Assembly (NCBI RefSeq): GCF_007954585.1
Contig: NZ_CP042382.1
Location: forward strand, 496,001-560,000
Length of the DNA stretch: 64,000 nucleotides
Reading direction: 5' to 3'
Source of the DNA: Pistricoccus aurantiacus
GTDB lineage: Bacteria > Pseudomonadota > Gammaproteobacteria > Pseudomonadales > Halomonadaceae
The notes beneath the pieces were generated by a model, which saw only the letters and a list, made by a program, of their open reading frames with translations, had not been told where the DNA came from and ran no database searches. The translations under genes and the position numbers were made by a program. Position 1 is the stretch's first letter. Every line of letters starts with the position of its first letter. Positions 8,425 through 20,704 of the stretch are shown in pieces.

Positions 8425-9801
8425 TCAGCGGTTTTCGAACTGGGTTACCCGTGCCAGGGCGTCGCTATCCAGACGCTGTCGATCCACCTTGAGGTAGGCG
8501 AGCCGCTCTTCCGGCACCACCATGACATCCTCCACCCCGGCGACATCCGCAAAGCGCGCCATCAGATTATCCAGAGTTTCGCCATGAGCCTGCTCGTCCA
8601 GGGCGATGACCTCGCTGGACAGATAGCGGGGCCTGGGCATGCCCAGCATGATAATGAACCATACCAGACCCAGTAGCGCACCGGCATAAAATACCGCGTC
8701 CTGGCCCCACGCTTGGACCAGAGCGCCGCCCAGCACGCCGCCCAGGAAAGCGCCGAGAAACTGGCTGGTGGAATAGACACCCATGGCGGTGCCCTTGGAA
8801 CCTGCCGGCGCCAGCTTGCTGATCATCGATGGCAGCGTCGCTTCCAGCAGATTGAAGCCGGTAAAGAAGACCAGCAGCAAGGTGGCCAGTTCCCACGAGC
8901 GGGTCTCGAACCACCCCATGCCCAGCAGGCTCACCGCCAGCATCCCCACCGCCAGGCTCATCATTGCCTTCATCTTGCGGCGCTTTTCGGCAATGATCAC
9001 CAAAGGCACCATGGCGCAGAACGCCAGTCCCATGATGCCAAGATAGACCCAGCCGTGATGATCTGCGGCCACGCCGACGGCGAGCAGCTTGGCGGGTACC
9101 ACCACGAAAATCGCCATCAGCAAAAGATGCAGGGCGAAAATCGAGAAATCCAGGCGCAGCAGATCACCGCGGCCGAGTGTTGCCTTGAGCTGGTCGCGGT
9201 CGATGCCGACATCCTTGTGACGCATGCGACGCGGCGCAGGGGGAACCAGCTTCCACAGCACCAGCAGGCCCAGCAGCGCCAGCACAGCGGTAAACCAGAA
9301 GACGCCGGCAAGGCCAAAATGGGCGGAAACAAGCGGCCCCAGCACCATGGCCACGGCGAAGGCCAGACCGATGGAAAGTCCGATGGTTGCCATGGCGGCG
9401 GTCCGCACCTGCTCACGGGTCTGATCCGCCAGCAGGGCCATGATGGCCGCCGCCACCGCCCCGCTGCCCTGCAGGCAGCGCCCCAGAATGACACCGGCGA
9501 TGCTGTCCGCCAGGGCAGCCACCACGCTACCCAGGCAAAACAATATCAGCCCGCCAGCGATCACCCGCTTGCGCCCGATACGATCGGAAAGCAGGCCGAA
9601 GGGAATCTGCAGGAATGCCTGGGTCAGCCCGTAGCCGCCCAAGGCCAGGCCCACCAGCAAAGGCGTGGCTCCGCTCAGATCCTGGGCATACAGCGCCAGC
9701 ACCGGCAGCACCATGAAAAGCCCCAGCATGCGCGACGCATAAAGACTCGCGAGGCCGATAATTGCGCGGCGTTCGCTGAAGGTCAGGAGACGAGAAACCA
9801 T
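8425..9801 (-). CDS. MFS transporter with C-terminal soluble domain
   Basis: 458 aa. About twelve hydrophobic segments fill residues 15-390, with the MFS signature GLLSDRIGRKRVI after TM2 and PAGSKGTAMGVYSTSQFLGAFLGG in the second half. An extra soluble tail of about 60 residues follows (from ALDEQAHGETLDN), with the pattern DVAGVEDVMVVPEERLAYLKVD, which looks like a small ferredoxin-like beta-alpha-beta fold. Drug/H+ antiporter is the likeliest class, substrate unknown. It is divergent from uvrA and lies 104 bp upstream of ssb on the same strand. Confidence 0.8.
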   Translation of the reverse strand: MVSRLLTFSERRAIIGLASLYASRMLGLFMVLPVLALYAQDLSGATPLLVGLALGGYGLTQAFLQIPFGLLSDRIGRKRVIAGGLILFCLGSVVAALADSIAGVILGRCLQGSGAVAAAIMALLADQTREQVRTAAMATIGLSIGLAFAVAMVLGPLVSAHFGLAGVFWFTAVLALLGLLVLWKLVPPAPRRMRHKDVGIDRDQLKATLGRGDLLRLDFSIFALHLLLMAIFVVVPAKLLAVGVAADHHGWVYLGIMGLAFCAMVPLVIIAEKRRKMKAMMSLAVGMLAVSLLGMGWFETRSWELATLLLVFFTGFNLLEATLPSMISKLAPAGSKGTAMGVYSTSQFLGAFLGGVLGGALVQAWGQDAVFYAGALLGLVWFIIMLGMPRPRYLSSEVIALDEQAHGETLDNLMARFADVAGVEDVMVVPEERLAYLKVDRQRLDSDALARVTQFENR

Positions 9802-9923
9802 GAAGATAAGATGTCCACAACTTGCGGGAGACGCACATCGGTGCTTGATAACCCATCATTCTACCGTTTCCTGCCCCTTCAGGAAAAGCGCCGGGCCGTA
9901 TCACGCTTCGTTACGTCGCAGCT

Positions 9924-9953
9924 TTGGCGCCGGTAACTGGAAAAACGTACAAT
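9924..9953 (+). promoter_or_regulatory. uvrA promoter with degenerate LexA-like box
   Basis: TTGGCG (9924-9929), 18 bases, TACAAT (9948-9953). Overlapping the -10 is CTG-N10-CAA at 9937-9952, one base from the CTG-N10-CAG core of gammaproteobacterial SOS boxes; flanking A/T agree partly. uvrA is LexA-controlled in E. coli, so control is plausible but the mismatch is in an invariant position. Confidence 0.45.
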
Positions 9954-9983
9954 GGCGGTTTTGCTTCCAGCAGCGAGGTAGCA

Positions 9984-12836
<2,853 letters not shown>

Positions 12837-12847
12837 GCGGATAATGC

Positions 12848-13465
12848 CTATCTCAGGATGATCAACCGATTAGGCAACTCGTCACGCTCGTGAGTGGCGG
12901 GCACCTGCTGCTTGAGGTGCTCGCCGCAGGATTCGATGCAGTCCAGAAATCCTTGCAGCGTCTGGCCCTGTCTGACGCGTTGCGTGAAAGCGGCAACGAT
13001 ATCCGTCCAGGTCTCGTTGCTCAGGCGACTCGAGATGCCGTGGTCGACCAGGATCTCCACGTAGCGCTCGGCTTCCGAGACGAAGATCAGCATGCCGGTG
13101 CCGGCAGCGGTGTGATGCAGGTTCTGTTCCAGAAACTGTCGTCGCGCCAGATTCGACGCCCGCCAGTGGCGTACCGAACGAGGAATAAGCCGCGTCGTGA
13201 CCGCGGGAAGGCGAAACACCAGGGCGAGAACGATAAAGCTGGCCCACTGGACCAGCAATAGACTCGAGGCGTCCCACCAGCCGGGGAAATAGTTGATCGC
13301 GCCGGGCACCACCAGGGCGAAAATGCCTGCCCAGAGCAGAGGAATATAGGCGTAGTTATCCGCTTGGGCGGCGAGCACGGTGACCAGTTCCGCATCCGTT
13401 TCCTGCTCGACCCTTTTGATCGCCTCGGCGACCTCCCGCTGCTCTTTTTCGTTCAGTAACGCCAT
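12848..13465 (-). CDS. TPM-domain membrane protein
   Basis: 205 aa. The TPM (DUF477) domain is split: it starts with EAIKRVEQETDAELVTVLAA (about 15-35), then two or three hydrophobic segments (40-95), then ILVDHGISSRLSNETWTDIVAAF (about 137-160). Such proteins are linked to membrane stress and LemA partners; a biochemical role is not settled. It follows the other TPM gene by 57 bp and is probably the last gene of the lemA operon, convergent with uvrA (11 bp between stops). Confidence 0.75.
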   Translation of the reverse strand: MALLNEKEQREVAEAIKRVEQETDAELVTVLAAQADNYAYIPLLWAGIFALVVPGAINYFPGWWDASSLLLVQWASFIVLALVFRLPAVTTRLIPRSVRHWRASNLARRQFLEQNLHHTAAGTGMLIFVSEAERYVEILVDHGISSRLSNETWTDIVAAFTQRVRQGQTLQGFLDCIESCGEHLKQQVPATHERDELPNRLIILR

Positions 13466-13522
13466 GGTATTTTCTACTCGCTTCTTTTCGGGCTAGTCAT
13501 TTCGCTAGGGACCAAATCTTGT

Positions 13523-14272
13523 CTACCAGCCCCCCGAAGCGCCACCGCCGCCAAAACCACCACCGCCGCCGCTGAAACCGCCACCGCCAAAACCATCCCC
13601 CCCGCGATGACCGCCGCCACCCAAGGCGCCGCCCAGCAGCAGGCCGCCGAGCACGCCGGAACGGCCGCCGCGTCCACCGCCCCCCAGGAATATCGCAATA
13701 ACCAGTAGCAGCACGAAGAAAAGGATCGATCGGCCACCCTCGGGAGTCTCATTCACCGCCTGGTTCGGCGCTGCCTGCTCCAGCGGATCTCCTCCCAGTA
13801 CCTGAATCATCGCTTGGGTACCTTCGGAGATGCCGCGGGCAAAGTCGCCCTCGCGGAATGCCGGGGTAATGATCTGGTTGATGATCACCGAGGACTGGGC
13901 GTCCGTCAGCCGCCCTTCCAGACCGTAGCCGACCTCGATACGCAGCTTGCGCTCGTCCCGGGCGACGATCAGCAGCGCGCCGTTGTCCTCATCGGACTGA
14001 CCGATACCCCAATGTCGGCCCAGCTGATAACCGTACTGCTCAATGGACACGCCCTGTAGATCCGGCAGCGTGACCACTACAATCTGCTCGGTAGTAGCCT
14101 GCTCGTGGGCCTCAAGCATCCGGGTCAGTCGGGTTTCCGTTCCGGCGTCGAGCAGCTCCGCTCGGTCGACGACACGGCCACTGAGTTCGGGGAAATTCAG
14201 CTGCTGAGCCTGAACACCAATCGCACAGAGCCATAGCAGCGCGAAGAGCGAGAGACGGCGCAGACCTTTCAT
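13523..14272 (-). CDS. Secreted TPM-domain protein with Gly-rich tail
   Basis: 249 aa. A signal peptide is likely (cleavage after QA at about 22). The TPM domain spans about 28-150: LSGRVVDRAELLDAG, TEQIVVVTLPDLQGVSIEQY, GIGQSDEDNGALLIVARDER, VGYGLEGRLTDAQSS. One transmembrane segment follows (about 185-200, FFVLLLVIAIFLGGG) and the last 60 residues are almost only Gly and Ser/Phe, ending SGGW, a design common in YgcG-type proteins. Its ATG shares a base with the lemA stop (TGATG), so the two are translationally coupled. Confidence 0.85.
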   Translation of the reverse strand: MKGLRRLSLFALLWLCAIGVQAQQLNFPELSGRVVDRAELLDAGTETRLTRMLEAHEQATTEQIVVVTLPDLQGVSIEQYGYQLGRHWGIGQSDEDNGALLIVARDERKLRIEVGYGLEGRLTDAQSSVIINQIITPAFREGDFARGISEGTQAMIQVLGGDPLEQAAPNQAVNETPEGGRSILFFVLLLVIAIFLGGGGRGGRSGVLGGLLLGGALGGGGHRGGDGFGGGGFSGGGGGFGGGGASGGW

Positions 14273-14889
14273 CAGAACTCCACCTGGGGCGCCTGATCCG
14301 CTTCCGGCGCGGTTGCCTTGAAGTTCTCGCGTAGCTCCATATCGCTGTAGAGCAAGCCATGCCAGATTCGGCCGGGGAAGGTGCGGATCTCGGTGTTGTA
14401 GCGCTCCACCGCAGCGATGAAATCGCGTCGTGCGACGGCGATACGGTTTTCGGTGCCTTCCAACTGGGACTGCAGCGCCAGGAAATTCTGGTTCGACCTC
14501 AACTCCGGATAGCGCTCGGAAACCGCCATCAGCCGACTCAGGGCACTGGTGAGCTGTCCTTGGGCCTGCTCGAACCGCTGCAGTTGCTGGGGATTGTCGA
14601 GGGTGTCGGCATCGACTTGAATGGAAGTGGCCTTGGCCCGCGCCTCCACCACCGCGGTCAGCGTCTCCTGCTCCTGTTTCGCGAAGCCCTTGACGGTTTC
14701 CACCAGGTTGGGAACCAGATCGGCGCGTCGCTGATACTGGTTTTCCACCTGTGACCAGGCGGATTTGACCTGCTCGTCGTAGGTCGGCAGATTATTCACG
14801 CCGCAGCCTGTCAGCAGCAGGGTGATAAGCAGCAATGTGACCGCCTGCCAGGCGATCCTGTAAGGGGTGACTGCGGATTTCAATTGCAT
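14272..14889 (-). CDS. lemA: LemA family lipoprotein
   Basis: 205 aa. The N-terminus is a lipoprotein signal with lipobox LLTGC, Cys29. The body is the LemA helical bundle: YDEQVKSAWSQVENQYQRR, ADLVPNLVETVKGFAKQE, then LMAVSERYPELRSNQNF and ENRIAVARRDFIAAVERYN, all family hallmarks. The C-terminal EFKATAPEADQAPQVEF-like end is also usual. Function is poorly known. First gene of a three-gene lemA-TPM-TPM operon that starts just after the rplQ terminator. Confidence 0.9.
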   Translation of the reverse strand: MQLKSAVTPYRIAWQAVTLLLITLLLTGCGVNNLPTYDEQVKSAWSQVENQYQRRADLVPNLVETVKGFAKQEQETLTAVVEARAKATSIQVDADTLDNPQQLQRFEQAQGQLTSALSRLMAVSERYPELRSNQNFLALQSQLEGTENRIAVARRDFIAAVERYNTEIRTFPGRIWHGLLYSDMELRENFKATAPEADQAPQVEF

Positions 14890-14970
14890 GATAGGGAACG
14901 TCGCTCCGTTTGAAACCGATCGCTAGAAGTGCATGGTACAGGGAAGAGGACGAAACGCTAACCATATAAA

Positions 14971-14999
14971 AAAACCGGCCCATCTTTTGGGCCGGTTTT
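14971..14999 (-). terminator. Intrinsic terminator of the alpha operon
   Basis: AAAACCGGCCC, 7-base loop, GGGCCGGTTTT. The stem is perfect, and on the - strand it is followed by a further T-run (complement of 14965-14970). It lies 19 bases after the rplQ stop and ends the long ribosomal protein cluster. Confidence 0.92.
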
Positions 15000-15017
15000 C
15001 CTATAGCGTGCGAGAAT

Positions 15018-15404
15018 CTATTCCTCGCCGGCGGCTTCGTCCGCTACCGGTCGATCGACCAATTCGACATAAGCCATGGGGGCGTTGTCTCCGGTGCGGA
15101 AACCGCACTTGAGCACCCGCACGTAACCACCGGGACGCTCCACGTAGCGCGGGCCCAGCTCGTTGAAGAGCTTGCCGACCGCTTCCTTGGAATTGGTACG
15201 GCTGAAGGCCAGACGACGGTTGGCGACACTATCCTGCTTGGCCAGGGTAATCAGCGGCTCGATATGACGACGCAGTTCCTTGGCTTTGGGCAGGGTTGTC
15301 TTGATGATTTCATGCTCGACCAGCGACACGCACATGTTCTTGAACATGGCCTGGCGGTGCGAGCTGGTACGATTCAGATGACGACCACTCTTACGATGAC
15401 GCAT
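15018..15404 (-). CDS. rplQ: 50S ribosomal protein L17
   Basis: 128 aa (E. coli 127). A late-assembling protein near the 50S exit-tunnel side. The N-terminus [20 protein letters not shown] and the [17 protein letters not shown] segment are canonical; a short acidic tail (VADEAAGEE) ends the protein. Last gene of the alpha operon, 39 bp after rpoA and directly before the terminator at 14971. Confidence 0.98.
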   Translation of the reverse strand: MRHRKSGRHLNRTSSHRQAMFKNMCVSLVEHEIIKTTLPKAKELRRHIEPLITLAKQDSVANRRLAFSRTNSKEAVGKLFNELGPRYVERPGGYVRVLKCGFRTGDNAPMAYVELVDRPVADEAAGEE

Positions 15405-15443
15405 GGTTGTAATTCCTTACCAAACTGGGACTCGAGGCGACGC

Positions 15444-16442
15444 TCACGCGGAGCTCTTTTCGTCCTTCAGGCTTGCCGGCGGCCAGCTTTCCAACCGCAT
15501 GCCCAGGGAAAGGCCGCGGGTAGATAGCACATCCTTGATCTCATTCAAGGACTTCTTGCCGAGATTAGGGGTCTTCAACAGCTCCACTTCGGTACGCTGA
15601 ATCAGATCGCCGATGTAGTAGATATTCTCGGCCTTCAGGCAGTTGGCGCTGCGAACGGTCAACTCGAGATCGTCTACGGGGCGAAGCAGGATGGGATCGA
15701 TATGGTCCTCTTCCACTTCGACTTCCTGTTCCTTGTCGGCTTCCAGATCGACGAATGCGCCAAGCTGCTCCTGCAGAATGGTGGCGCTGCGCCGAATGGC
15801 CTCTTCCGGATCCAGGGTTCCGTCGGTTTCCAGGTCGATGATCAGCTTGTCCAGATCGGTACGCTGCTCGACACGGGCCGCATCCACAGAGTATGACACT
15901 CGACGCACCGGACTGAAGGTCGCATCGAGCTGCAAACGACCAATGGCTCGGGATTCGTCCTCCGCGTCAAGGCGCGCATCCGCCGGCTCGTAGCCACGAC
16001 CACGGGCGACTTTCAACTGCATTTTCAACTCGGCGCCTTCGTTGACGTGAGCGATCACGAGATCGGGATTGACGATTTCGACATCGTGATCCGTGGCAAT
16101 ATCGCCGGCGGTCACAACGCCTGCCCCCTGCTTGTTCAAGGTGAGCACCGCCTCGTCACGGCTATGCATCTTGATTGCCACGTCCTTGAGATTCAGGAGG
16201 ATTTCGATAACATCTTCCTGAACGCCCTCGATGGCGCTGTACTCATGGTCGACACCGTTGATCTCGACTTCCACCACGGCGCAGCCGGGCATGGAGGACA
16301 GCAGAATACGACGCAGAGCATTTCCTAGGGTATGACCGAAGCCGCGCTCGAAGGGCTCGAGCACGATCTTCGCGTGGTGAGCGCTGATTTCTTCGACCTT
16401 GATGTCGCGAGGGCGAAGAAATTCTGTCACTGAACGCTGCAT
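15444..16442 (-). CDS. rpoA: RNA polymerase subunit alpha
   Basis: 332 aa (E. coli 329). The N-terminal domain (1-235) dimerises and nucleates core assembly: [26 protein letters not shown]. The C-terminal domain (about 250-320) binds UP elements and activators; [40 protein letters not shown] keeps the 265-type Arg and the NLGKKSL helix. Lies between rpsD and rplQ, the usual place in the alpha operon. Confidence 0.99.
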   Translation of the reverse strand: MQRSVTEFLRPRDIKVEEISAHHAKIVLEPFERGFGHTLGNALRRILLSSMPGCAVVEVEINGVDHEYSAIEGVQEDVIEILLNLKDVAIKMHSRDEAVLTLNKQGAGVVTAGDIATDHDVEIVNPDLVIAHVNEGAELKMQLKVARGRGYEPADARLDAEDESRAIGRLQLDATFSPVRRVSYSVDAARVEQRTDLDKLIIDLETDGTLDPEEAIRRSATILQEQLGAFVDLEADKEQEVEVEEDHIDPILLRPVDDLELTVRSANCLKAENIYYIGDLIQRTEVELLKTPNLGKKSLNEIKDVLSTRGLSLGMRLESWPPASLKDEKSSA

Positions 16443-16523
16443 ATGAACACCTTTCAGGCTGCCAAACGGATACTTGGTACTCGGCCGGGTCTCGATCGAA
16501 ACCCGGCATGACGCTGACGCGAC

Positions 16524-17144
16524 TTACTTCGAGTACAGCTCGACGATCAGATTTTCGTTGATGTCGGCAGACAGGTCGCCGCGTTCAGGCAGTGCCTTGA
16601 AAGTGCCTTCCATCTTCTTGGCGTCAACGTCGATCCAGGCCACATCACCACGATTCGCGGCGATGGAGAGCGCGGATTGAATACGCGCCTGATTCTTGGC
16701 CTTTTCGCGAATGGCCACCACGTCGCCAGGCTTGACCTTGTAGGAAGCCACGTTGACGGTACGGCCGTTGACTGCAACGGCCTTGTGACTGACCAGCTGG
16801 CGCGCTTCCGCGCGAGTGGAGCCAAAGCCCATGCGGTAGACGACGTTGTCCAGTCGAGTCTCGAGCAGCTGCAGCAACAATTCACCGGTCGCCCCCTTCA
16901 AGCGGGCGGCTTCCTTGTAGTAGTTGCGGAACTGCTTTTCAAGTACGCCATACATACGACGTACTTTCTGCTTCTCGCGAAGCTGCAAGCCGTAGTCGGA
17001 AAGACGCTGACGGCGCTGGCCGTGCGCACCCGGAACCTGCTCGGATTTGCACTTCTTCTCGAAGGGGGTGACGCCACTCTTGAGAAAGAGATCGGTCCCT
17101 TCACGACGAGACAATTTGCACTTGGGTCCTGTATAACGAGCCAT
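16524..17144 (-). CDS. rpsD: 30S ribosomal protein S4
   Basis: 206 aa, identical in length to E. coli. It is a primary 16S rRNA binder, contributes to the mRNA entry helicase and in E. coli represses the alpha operon by binding the rpsM leader. The N-terminus [22 protein letters not shown] and the S4 RNA-binding domain ([22 protein letters not shown]) are clear. The protein has the zinc-free type N-terminus, with a single early Cys. See the hairpin at 17988 for a possible target. Confidence 0.98.
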   Translation of the reverse strand: MARYTGPKCKLSRREGTDLFLKSGVTPFEKKCKSEQVPGAHGQRRQRLSDYGLQLREKQKVRRMYGVLEKQFRNYYKEAARLKGATGELLLQLLETRLDNVVYRMGFGSTRAEARQLVSHKAVAVNGRTVNVASYKVKPGDVVAIREKAKNQARIQSALSIAANRGDVAWIDVDAKKMEGTFKALPERGDLSADINENLIVELYSK

Positions 17145-17156
17145 GAGTCCGTCTCC

Positions 17157-17543
17157 TTAAACGCGGCGTTTTTTCGGCGGGCGGCAACCGTTATGGGGAA
17201 CGGGTGTCGCGTCGGTGATGCTTTGCACGCGAAAGCCGGCGGCATTCAATGCGCGCACGGCGGACTCACGGCCAGGACCGGGGCCCTTGACCAGCACGTC
17301 GACGTTTTTCACACCATACTCGGCTGCAGCAGTCGCTGCACGTTCGCTTGCCACTTGAGCAGCGAACGGGGTGCTCTTGCGAGAACCACGAAAACCCGAA
17401 CCACCGGCAGTTGCCCAGGAAAGCGCATTGCCCTGGCGGTCTGTGATCGTCACGATCGTGTTGTTAAAAGAGGCGTGGATATGCGCGATGGCATCCACCA
17501 CCTGCTTTTTGACCTTCTTGCGATTACTACGCGGGTTAGCCAT
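17157..17543 (-). CDS. rpsK: 30S ribosomal protein S11
   Basis: 128 aa (E. coli 129). It forms the 30S platform next to the E site. [27 protein letters not shown] and the C-terminal [20 protein letters not shown] type ending (here [18 protein letters not shown]) are canonical. 39 bp after rpsM and 12 bp before rpsD. Confidence 0.98.
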   Translation of the reverse strand: MANPRSNRKKVKKQVVDAIAHIHASFNNTIVTITDRQGNALSWATAGGSGFRGSRKSTPFAAQVASERAATAAAEYGVKNVDVLVKGPGPGRESAVRALNAAGFRVQSITDATPVPHNGCRPPKKRRV

Positions 17544-17582
17544 GTTGATGTTTCATCCTATCTTAACGCCAGAACATGCGTA

Positions 17583-17939
17583 TTATTTGCGAATCGGCTT
17601 ACGCGGTCCCTTTCGGGTACGCGCGTTGGTCTTGGTACGCTGCCCACGCAGCGGAAGACCACGACGATGACGCAGACCACGATAGCAACCCAGGTCCATG
17701 AGACGCTTGATATTCAGCGTGACATCACGACGAAGGTCACCTTCAACGGTGTATTTGCCAACCTCGGATCGCAGGGCGTCCAGCTCTTCGGAGCTGAGAT
17801 CCTGAATCCTGGTGGTCGGTGCAATACTGGCTGCGGCGCAGACTTCCTGCGCGCGAGTGCGGCCAATCCCGAAGATATAGGTCAGCGAGATCGCCGCATG
17901 CTTGTTGTCCGGGATATTGACGCCTGCAATACGGGCCAT
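17583..17939 (-). CDS. rpsM: 30S ribosomal protein S13
   Basis: 118 aa, as in E. coli. A head protein that contacts the P-site tRNA with its basic tail ([18 protein letters not shown]). The helix-two-turn-helix core is normal: [33 protein letters not shown]. First gene of the alpha operon, preceded by a 126-bp spacer with a long hairpin. Confidence 0.98.
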   Translation of the reverse strand: MARIAGVNIPDNKHAAISLTYIFGIGRTRAQEVCAAASIAPTTRIQDLSSEELDALRSEVGKYTVEGDLRRDVTLNIKRLMDLGCYRGLRHRRGLPLRGQRTKTNARTRKGPRKPIRK

Positions 17940-17987
17940 CAGCTTACTCCGAAAGTTGAGCGGCTTGCTCGGTTATCATCTACAAAA

Positions 17988-18043
17988 GGGCGCAGAGCAT
18001 ACTCCCTCGCCTCATGAAAAGCAAGAGGGCATGCTCGTCGCCC
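17988..18043 (-). promoter_or_regulatory. Long leader hairpin before rpsM, candidate S4 target/attenuator
   Basis: On the - strand, GGGCG, GAGCAT and CCCTC on the 5' side pair with GAGGG, ATGCTC and CGCCC on the 3' side, giving three stacked stems of 5, 6 and 5 bp with small bulges. TTTTG follows at once, as in a terminator. The spacer between rpmJ and rpsM is where E. coli has its S4-repressed alpha leader, but I cannot show a pseudoknot here. Confidence 0.55.
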
Positions 18044-18065
18044 GCTGGGGTACAACGTCGCGGGA

Positions 18066-18179
18066 TTAACCCTGACGCTGCTTGTGCCGCGGTTCGCTGC
18101 AGATGACGCGCACGGCGCCATTGCGACGAATGATCTTGCAGTTGCGACACATTTTCTTTACGGATGCACGAACTTTCAT
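18066..18179 (-). CDS. rpmJ: 50S ribosomal protein L36
   Basis: 37 aa, start ATG at 18179 and TAA at 18066-18068. It is the zinc-binding (C+) form: Cys11, Cys14, Cys27 and His32 in [22 protein letters not shown]. The usual position between secY and rpsM is kept. C+ forms are often replaced by a zinc-free paralogue under zinc limitation; no paralogue lies in this window. Confidence 0.97.
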   Translation of the reverse strand: MKVRASVKKMCRNCKIIRRNGAVRVICSEPRHKQRQG

Positions 18180-18233
18180 CGTTCTTTCTCCAATAGCGAT
18201 TCGCGGCGCGCCAACGGGGTCGGCAATGCCGCT

Positions 18234-19565
18234 TTAGCGCATGATTCCGCCGCCGCCATAACCTTTCAGATTGGACTTCTTCATTACCGACTCGTACTGG
18301 TTCGACATGAGATGCGACTGTACCTGAGCCATGAAATCCATGATCACTACCACCACGATCAGAAGCGAGGTGCCACCGAAGAAGAACGGCACGTTCCAGG
18401 CCACGATCAGGAACTGAGGCATCAGAGATACCGCAGTGATGTAGAGAGCACCGAACAGGGTCAAGCGCGTCATGACCTTATCGATGTAGCGAGCGGTTTG
18501 CTCACCGGGGCGGATACCCGGCAGAAAAGCCCCTGACTTCTTGAGGTTGTCAGCGACATCCTTGGGGTTGAAGACCAGCGCTGTGTAAAAGAAGCAGAAG
18601 AATATCACCGCGGCGCCGAAAAGCAAGATGTACAGTGGCTGCCCGGGCGCCAAGGCCAGGGAAGCGGTCTGCAGCCATTCCATGCCTTCGCCGGCGCTGA
18701 CCCACTGGCCGATGGAGGCAGGAAACAGCAGGATGCTGGAGGCGAAAATCGCCGGAATGACACCGGCCATATTGACCTTCAAGGGCAGATAACTCTTCTG
18801 CCCAGCATACATCTTGTTGCCGACCTGACGCCGGGGATAATTCACCGTAATGCGGCGCTGACCGCGCTCGATGAACACCACGAAAGCCACGGTGGCGATA
18901 CCCAGTACGGAAAGGGCCAGCAGGGGCAGGACATTCCAGGCGCCGTCGTTGCGCGCCAGTTCAAAAGACTGTCCGATCGCGCCGGGCAGGCCCGCCACGA
19001 TCCCCGCGAAGATCAACAACGAAATACCGTTGCCAATGCCTTTCTCGGTGATCTGCTCACCCAGCCACATCATGAACACCGCGCCGCACACGAAGGTGAC
19101 CACCGCGGTGAAATAGAAGCTGAAGTCAGCCGTGTAGGCGATTCCCTGTCCTGCCAATCCCACCGACATGCCGATCGCCTGAACCAGTGCCAGCAACACC
19201 GTGCCATAGCGGGTGTATTGACTGATCTTGCGACGGCCAGACTCGCCCTCCTTCTTCAACTGCTCGAGCCGAGGCGAAACCGCGGAGAGGAGTTGCATGA
19301 TGATCGATGCCGAGATATAAGGCATGATGCCCAGGGCGAGAACGCTCATGCGCTCCAGGGCCCCGCCGGAGAACATGTTGAACATGCCCAGGATGGTGCC
19401 CTGCTGCTCCCTGAACAAGGCAGCCAGCTGGTCAGGATTGATACCGGGCACGGGAATGTGGGCACCAATGCGGTAGACCACGAGAGCCAGCAACACGAAA
19501 CGCAGGCGCGCCCAGAGCTCACTCAGGCCGCTACCCATCGCCGGCATGTTTCCTGACTTAGCCAT
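18234..19565 (-). CDS. secY: Protein translocase channel subunit SecY
   Basis: 443 aa, as in E. coli. Ten transmembrane segments form the Sec channel with SecE (gene at 45055) and SecG. Seen are [23 protein letters not shown] (TM1 region), the plug segment, the cytosolic loop with [17 protein letters not shown], and the C-terminal [14 protein letters not shown]-like end. It starts one base after rplO ends and is the last large gene of the spc operon. Confidence 0.99.
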   Translation of the reverse strand: MAKSGNMPAMGSGLSELWARLRFVLLALVVYRIGAHIPVPGINPDQLAALFREQQGTILGMFNMFSGGALERMSVLALGIMPYISASIIMQLLSAVSPRLEQLKKEGESGRRKISQYTRYGTVLLALVQAIGMSVGLAGQGIAYTADFSFYFTAVVTFVCGAVFMMWLGEQITEKGIGNGISLLIFAGIVAGLPGAIGQSFELARNDGAWNVLPLLALSVLGIATVAFVVFIERGQRRITVNYPRRQVGNKMYAGQKSYLPLKVNMAGVIPAIFASSILLFPASIGQWVSAGEGMEWLQTASLALAPGQPLYILLFGAAVIFFCFFYTALVFNPKDVADNLKKSGAFLPGIRPGEQTARYIDKVMTRLTLFGALYITAVSLMPQFLIVAWNVPFFFGGTSLLIVVVVIMDFMAQVQSHLMSNQYESVMKKSNLKGYGGGGIMR

Positions 19566-20000
19566 TTAGTCCTCTACCTTGCCGCCGGCGGCTTCGATGG
19601 CGGCTCGGGCACCCTTGGTGACCTTGAGACCGCGCACGGTGAGCGCCTTGTTCAGTTCGCCGGAAAGAATGACTTTAGCGAATCGCGTGGCATCCTTGAT
19701 CACATTGGCTTGCTTCAGCGTCTCCAGCGTGACTTCATCACCAGTGACCTTGCCCAGTTCCGCCAGTCGCACTTCCTCCGAAGCCAGAGACTTGGCGGAT
19801 GTGAAGCCGAACTTCGGCAGGCGCCGCTGCAGCGGCATCTGACCGCCTTCGAAACCCGGCTTGACGCTCCCACCGGAACGTGACTTGAGGCCCTTGTGGC
19901 CACGGCCACCGGTCTTGCCCAGACCGGAACCGATACCGCGACCGACACGCTTGGGCGCATGCTTGGAGCCCGGTGCCGGGCTCAGGCTATTAAGTTTCAT
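19566..20000 (-). CDS. rplO: 50S ribosomal protein L15
   Basis: 144 aa, as in E. coli. The Gly- and Arg-rich N-terminal extension ([20 protein letters not shown]) reaches into 23S rRNA; the globular part begins near residue 70. Its stop directly abuts the secY start. Confidence 0.98.
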   Translation of the reverse strand: MKLNSLSPAPGSKHAPKRVGRGIGSGLGKTGGRGHKGLKSRSGGSVKPGFEGGQMPLQRRLPKFGFTSAKSLASEEVRLAELGKVTGDEVTLETLKQANVIKDATRFAKVILSGELNKALTVRGLKVTKGARAAIEAAGGKVED

Positions 20001-20003
20001 GGA

Positions 20004-20186
20004 TTACTCTCCCTCAACGCGCACAAGGTAGTTGACCTTGTGGATCATGCCGCGTACGGCAGGGGTGTCTTCCAGCTCCACCGTATGACCGATACGCCGC
20101 AGACCAAGACCTTGCATGGTAGCCTTGTGCTTGGCTAGAACGCCGATGGTGCTGCGGACCTGGGTAACCTTGATCGATGCTGCCAT
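20004..20186 (-). CDS. rpmD: 50S ribosomal protein L30
   Basis: 60 aa (E. coli 59). [15 protein letters not shown] and [20 protein letters not shown] are diagnostic. The open frame extends 43 codons upstream into rpsE; ATG 20186 is chosen because it gives the family start and removes the overlap. Confidence 0.97.
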   Translation of the reverse strand: MAASIKVTQVRSTIGVLAKHKATMQGLGLRRIGHTVELEDTPAVRGMIHKVNYLVRVEGE

Positions 20187-20191
20187 GATGT

Positions 20192-20692
20192 TTACCCCGT
20201 GATCGCTTCGACTGACAGGCCGCGCTTGGCGGCAATGTCGTCCGGAGACTGCATGGAGGCCAGACCGTTGATGGTCGCACGCACGACATTCACCGGGTTG
20301 GTGGAACCGTAGCACTTGGCCAGGACGTCATGGACGCCAGCCAGTTCGAGCACGGAACGCATGGCACCACCGGCGATGACCCCGGTACCTTCCGAAGCCG
20401 GCTGCATGAATACCTTGGAGGCGCCGTGACGAGCCTTGATCGGATACTGGAGCGTGCTACCGCTGAGATTGACCTTGATCATGTTACGTCGCGCCTGATC
20501 CATGGCTTTCTGGATCGCGACCGGCACTTCACGTGCCTTGCCGCGGCCAAAGCCGACGCGACCATTGCCGTCGCCCACGACGGTCAAGGCGGTGAAACCG
20601 AAGATTCGGCCACCCTTGACCACCTTGGCGACGCGGTTGACCTGCACGAGCTTTTCCTGCAGATCGCCGCCTTGCTGTTCATTCTTCGCCAT
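20192..20692 (-). CDS. rpsE: 30S ribosomal protein S5
   Basis: 166 aa (E. coli 167). It contributes to decoding fidelity and the mRNA entry channel. The dsRNA-binding-like domain [23 protein letters not shown] and the loop [19 protein letters not shown] are intact, with no change at the usual spectinomycin-resistance residues of that loop as far as I can tell. Confidence 0.98.
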   Translation of the reverse strand: MAKNEQQGGDLQEKLVQVNRVAKVVKGGRIFGFTALTVVGDGNGRVGFGRGKAREVPVAIQKAMDQARRNMIKVNLSGSTLQYPIKARHGASKVFMQPASEGTGVIAGGAMRSVLELAGVHDVLAKCYGSTNPVNVVRATINGLASMQSPDDIAAKRGLSVEAITG

Positions 20693-20704
20693 CGTAAAAC
20701 CCTA

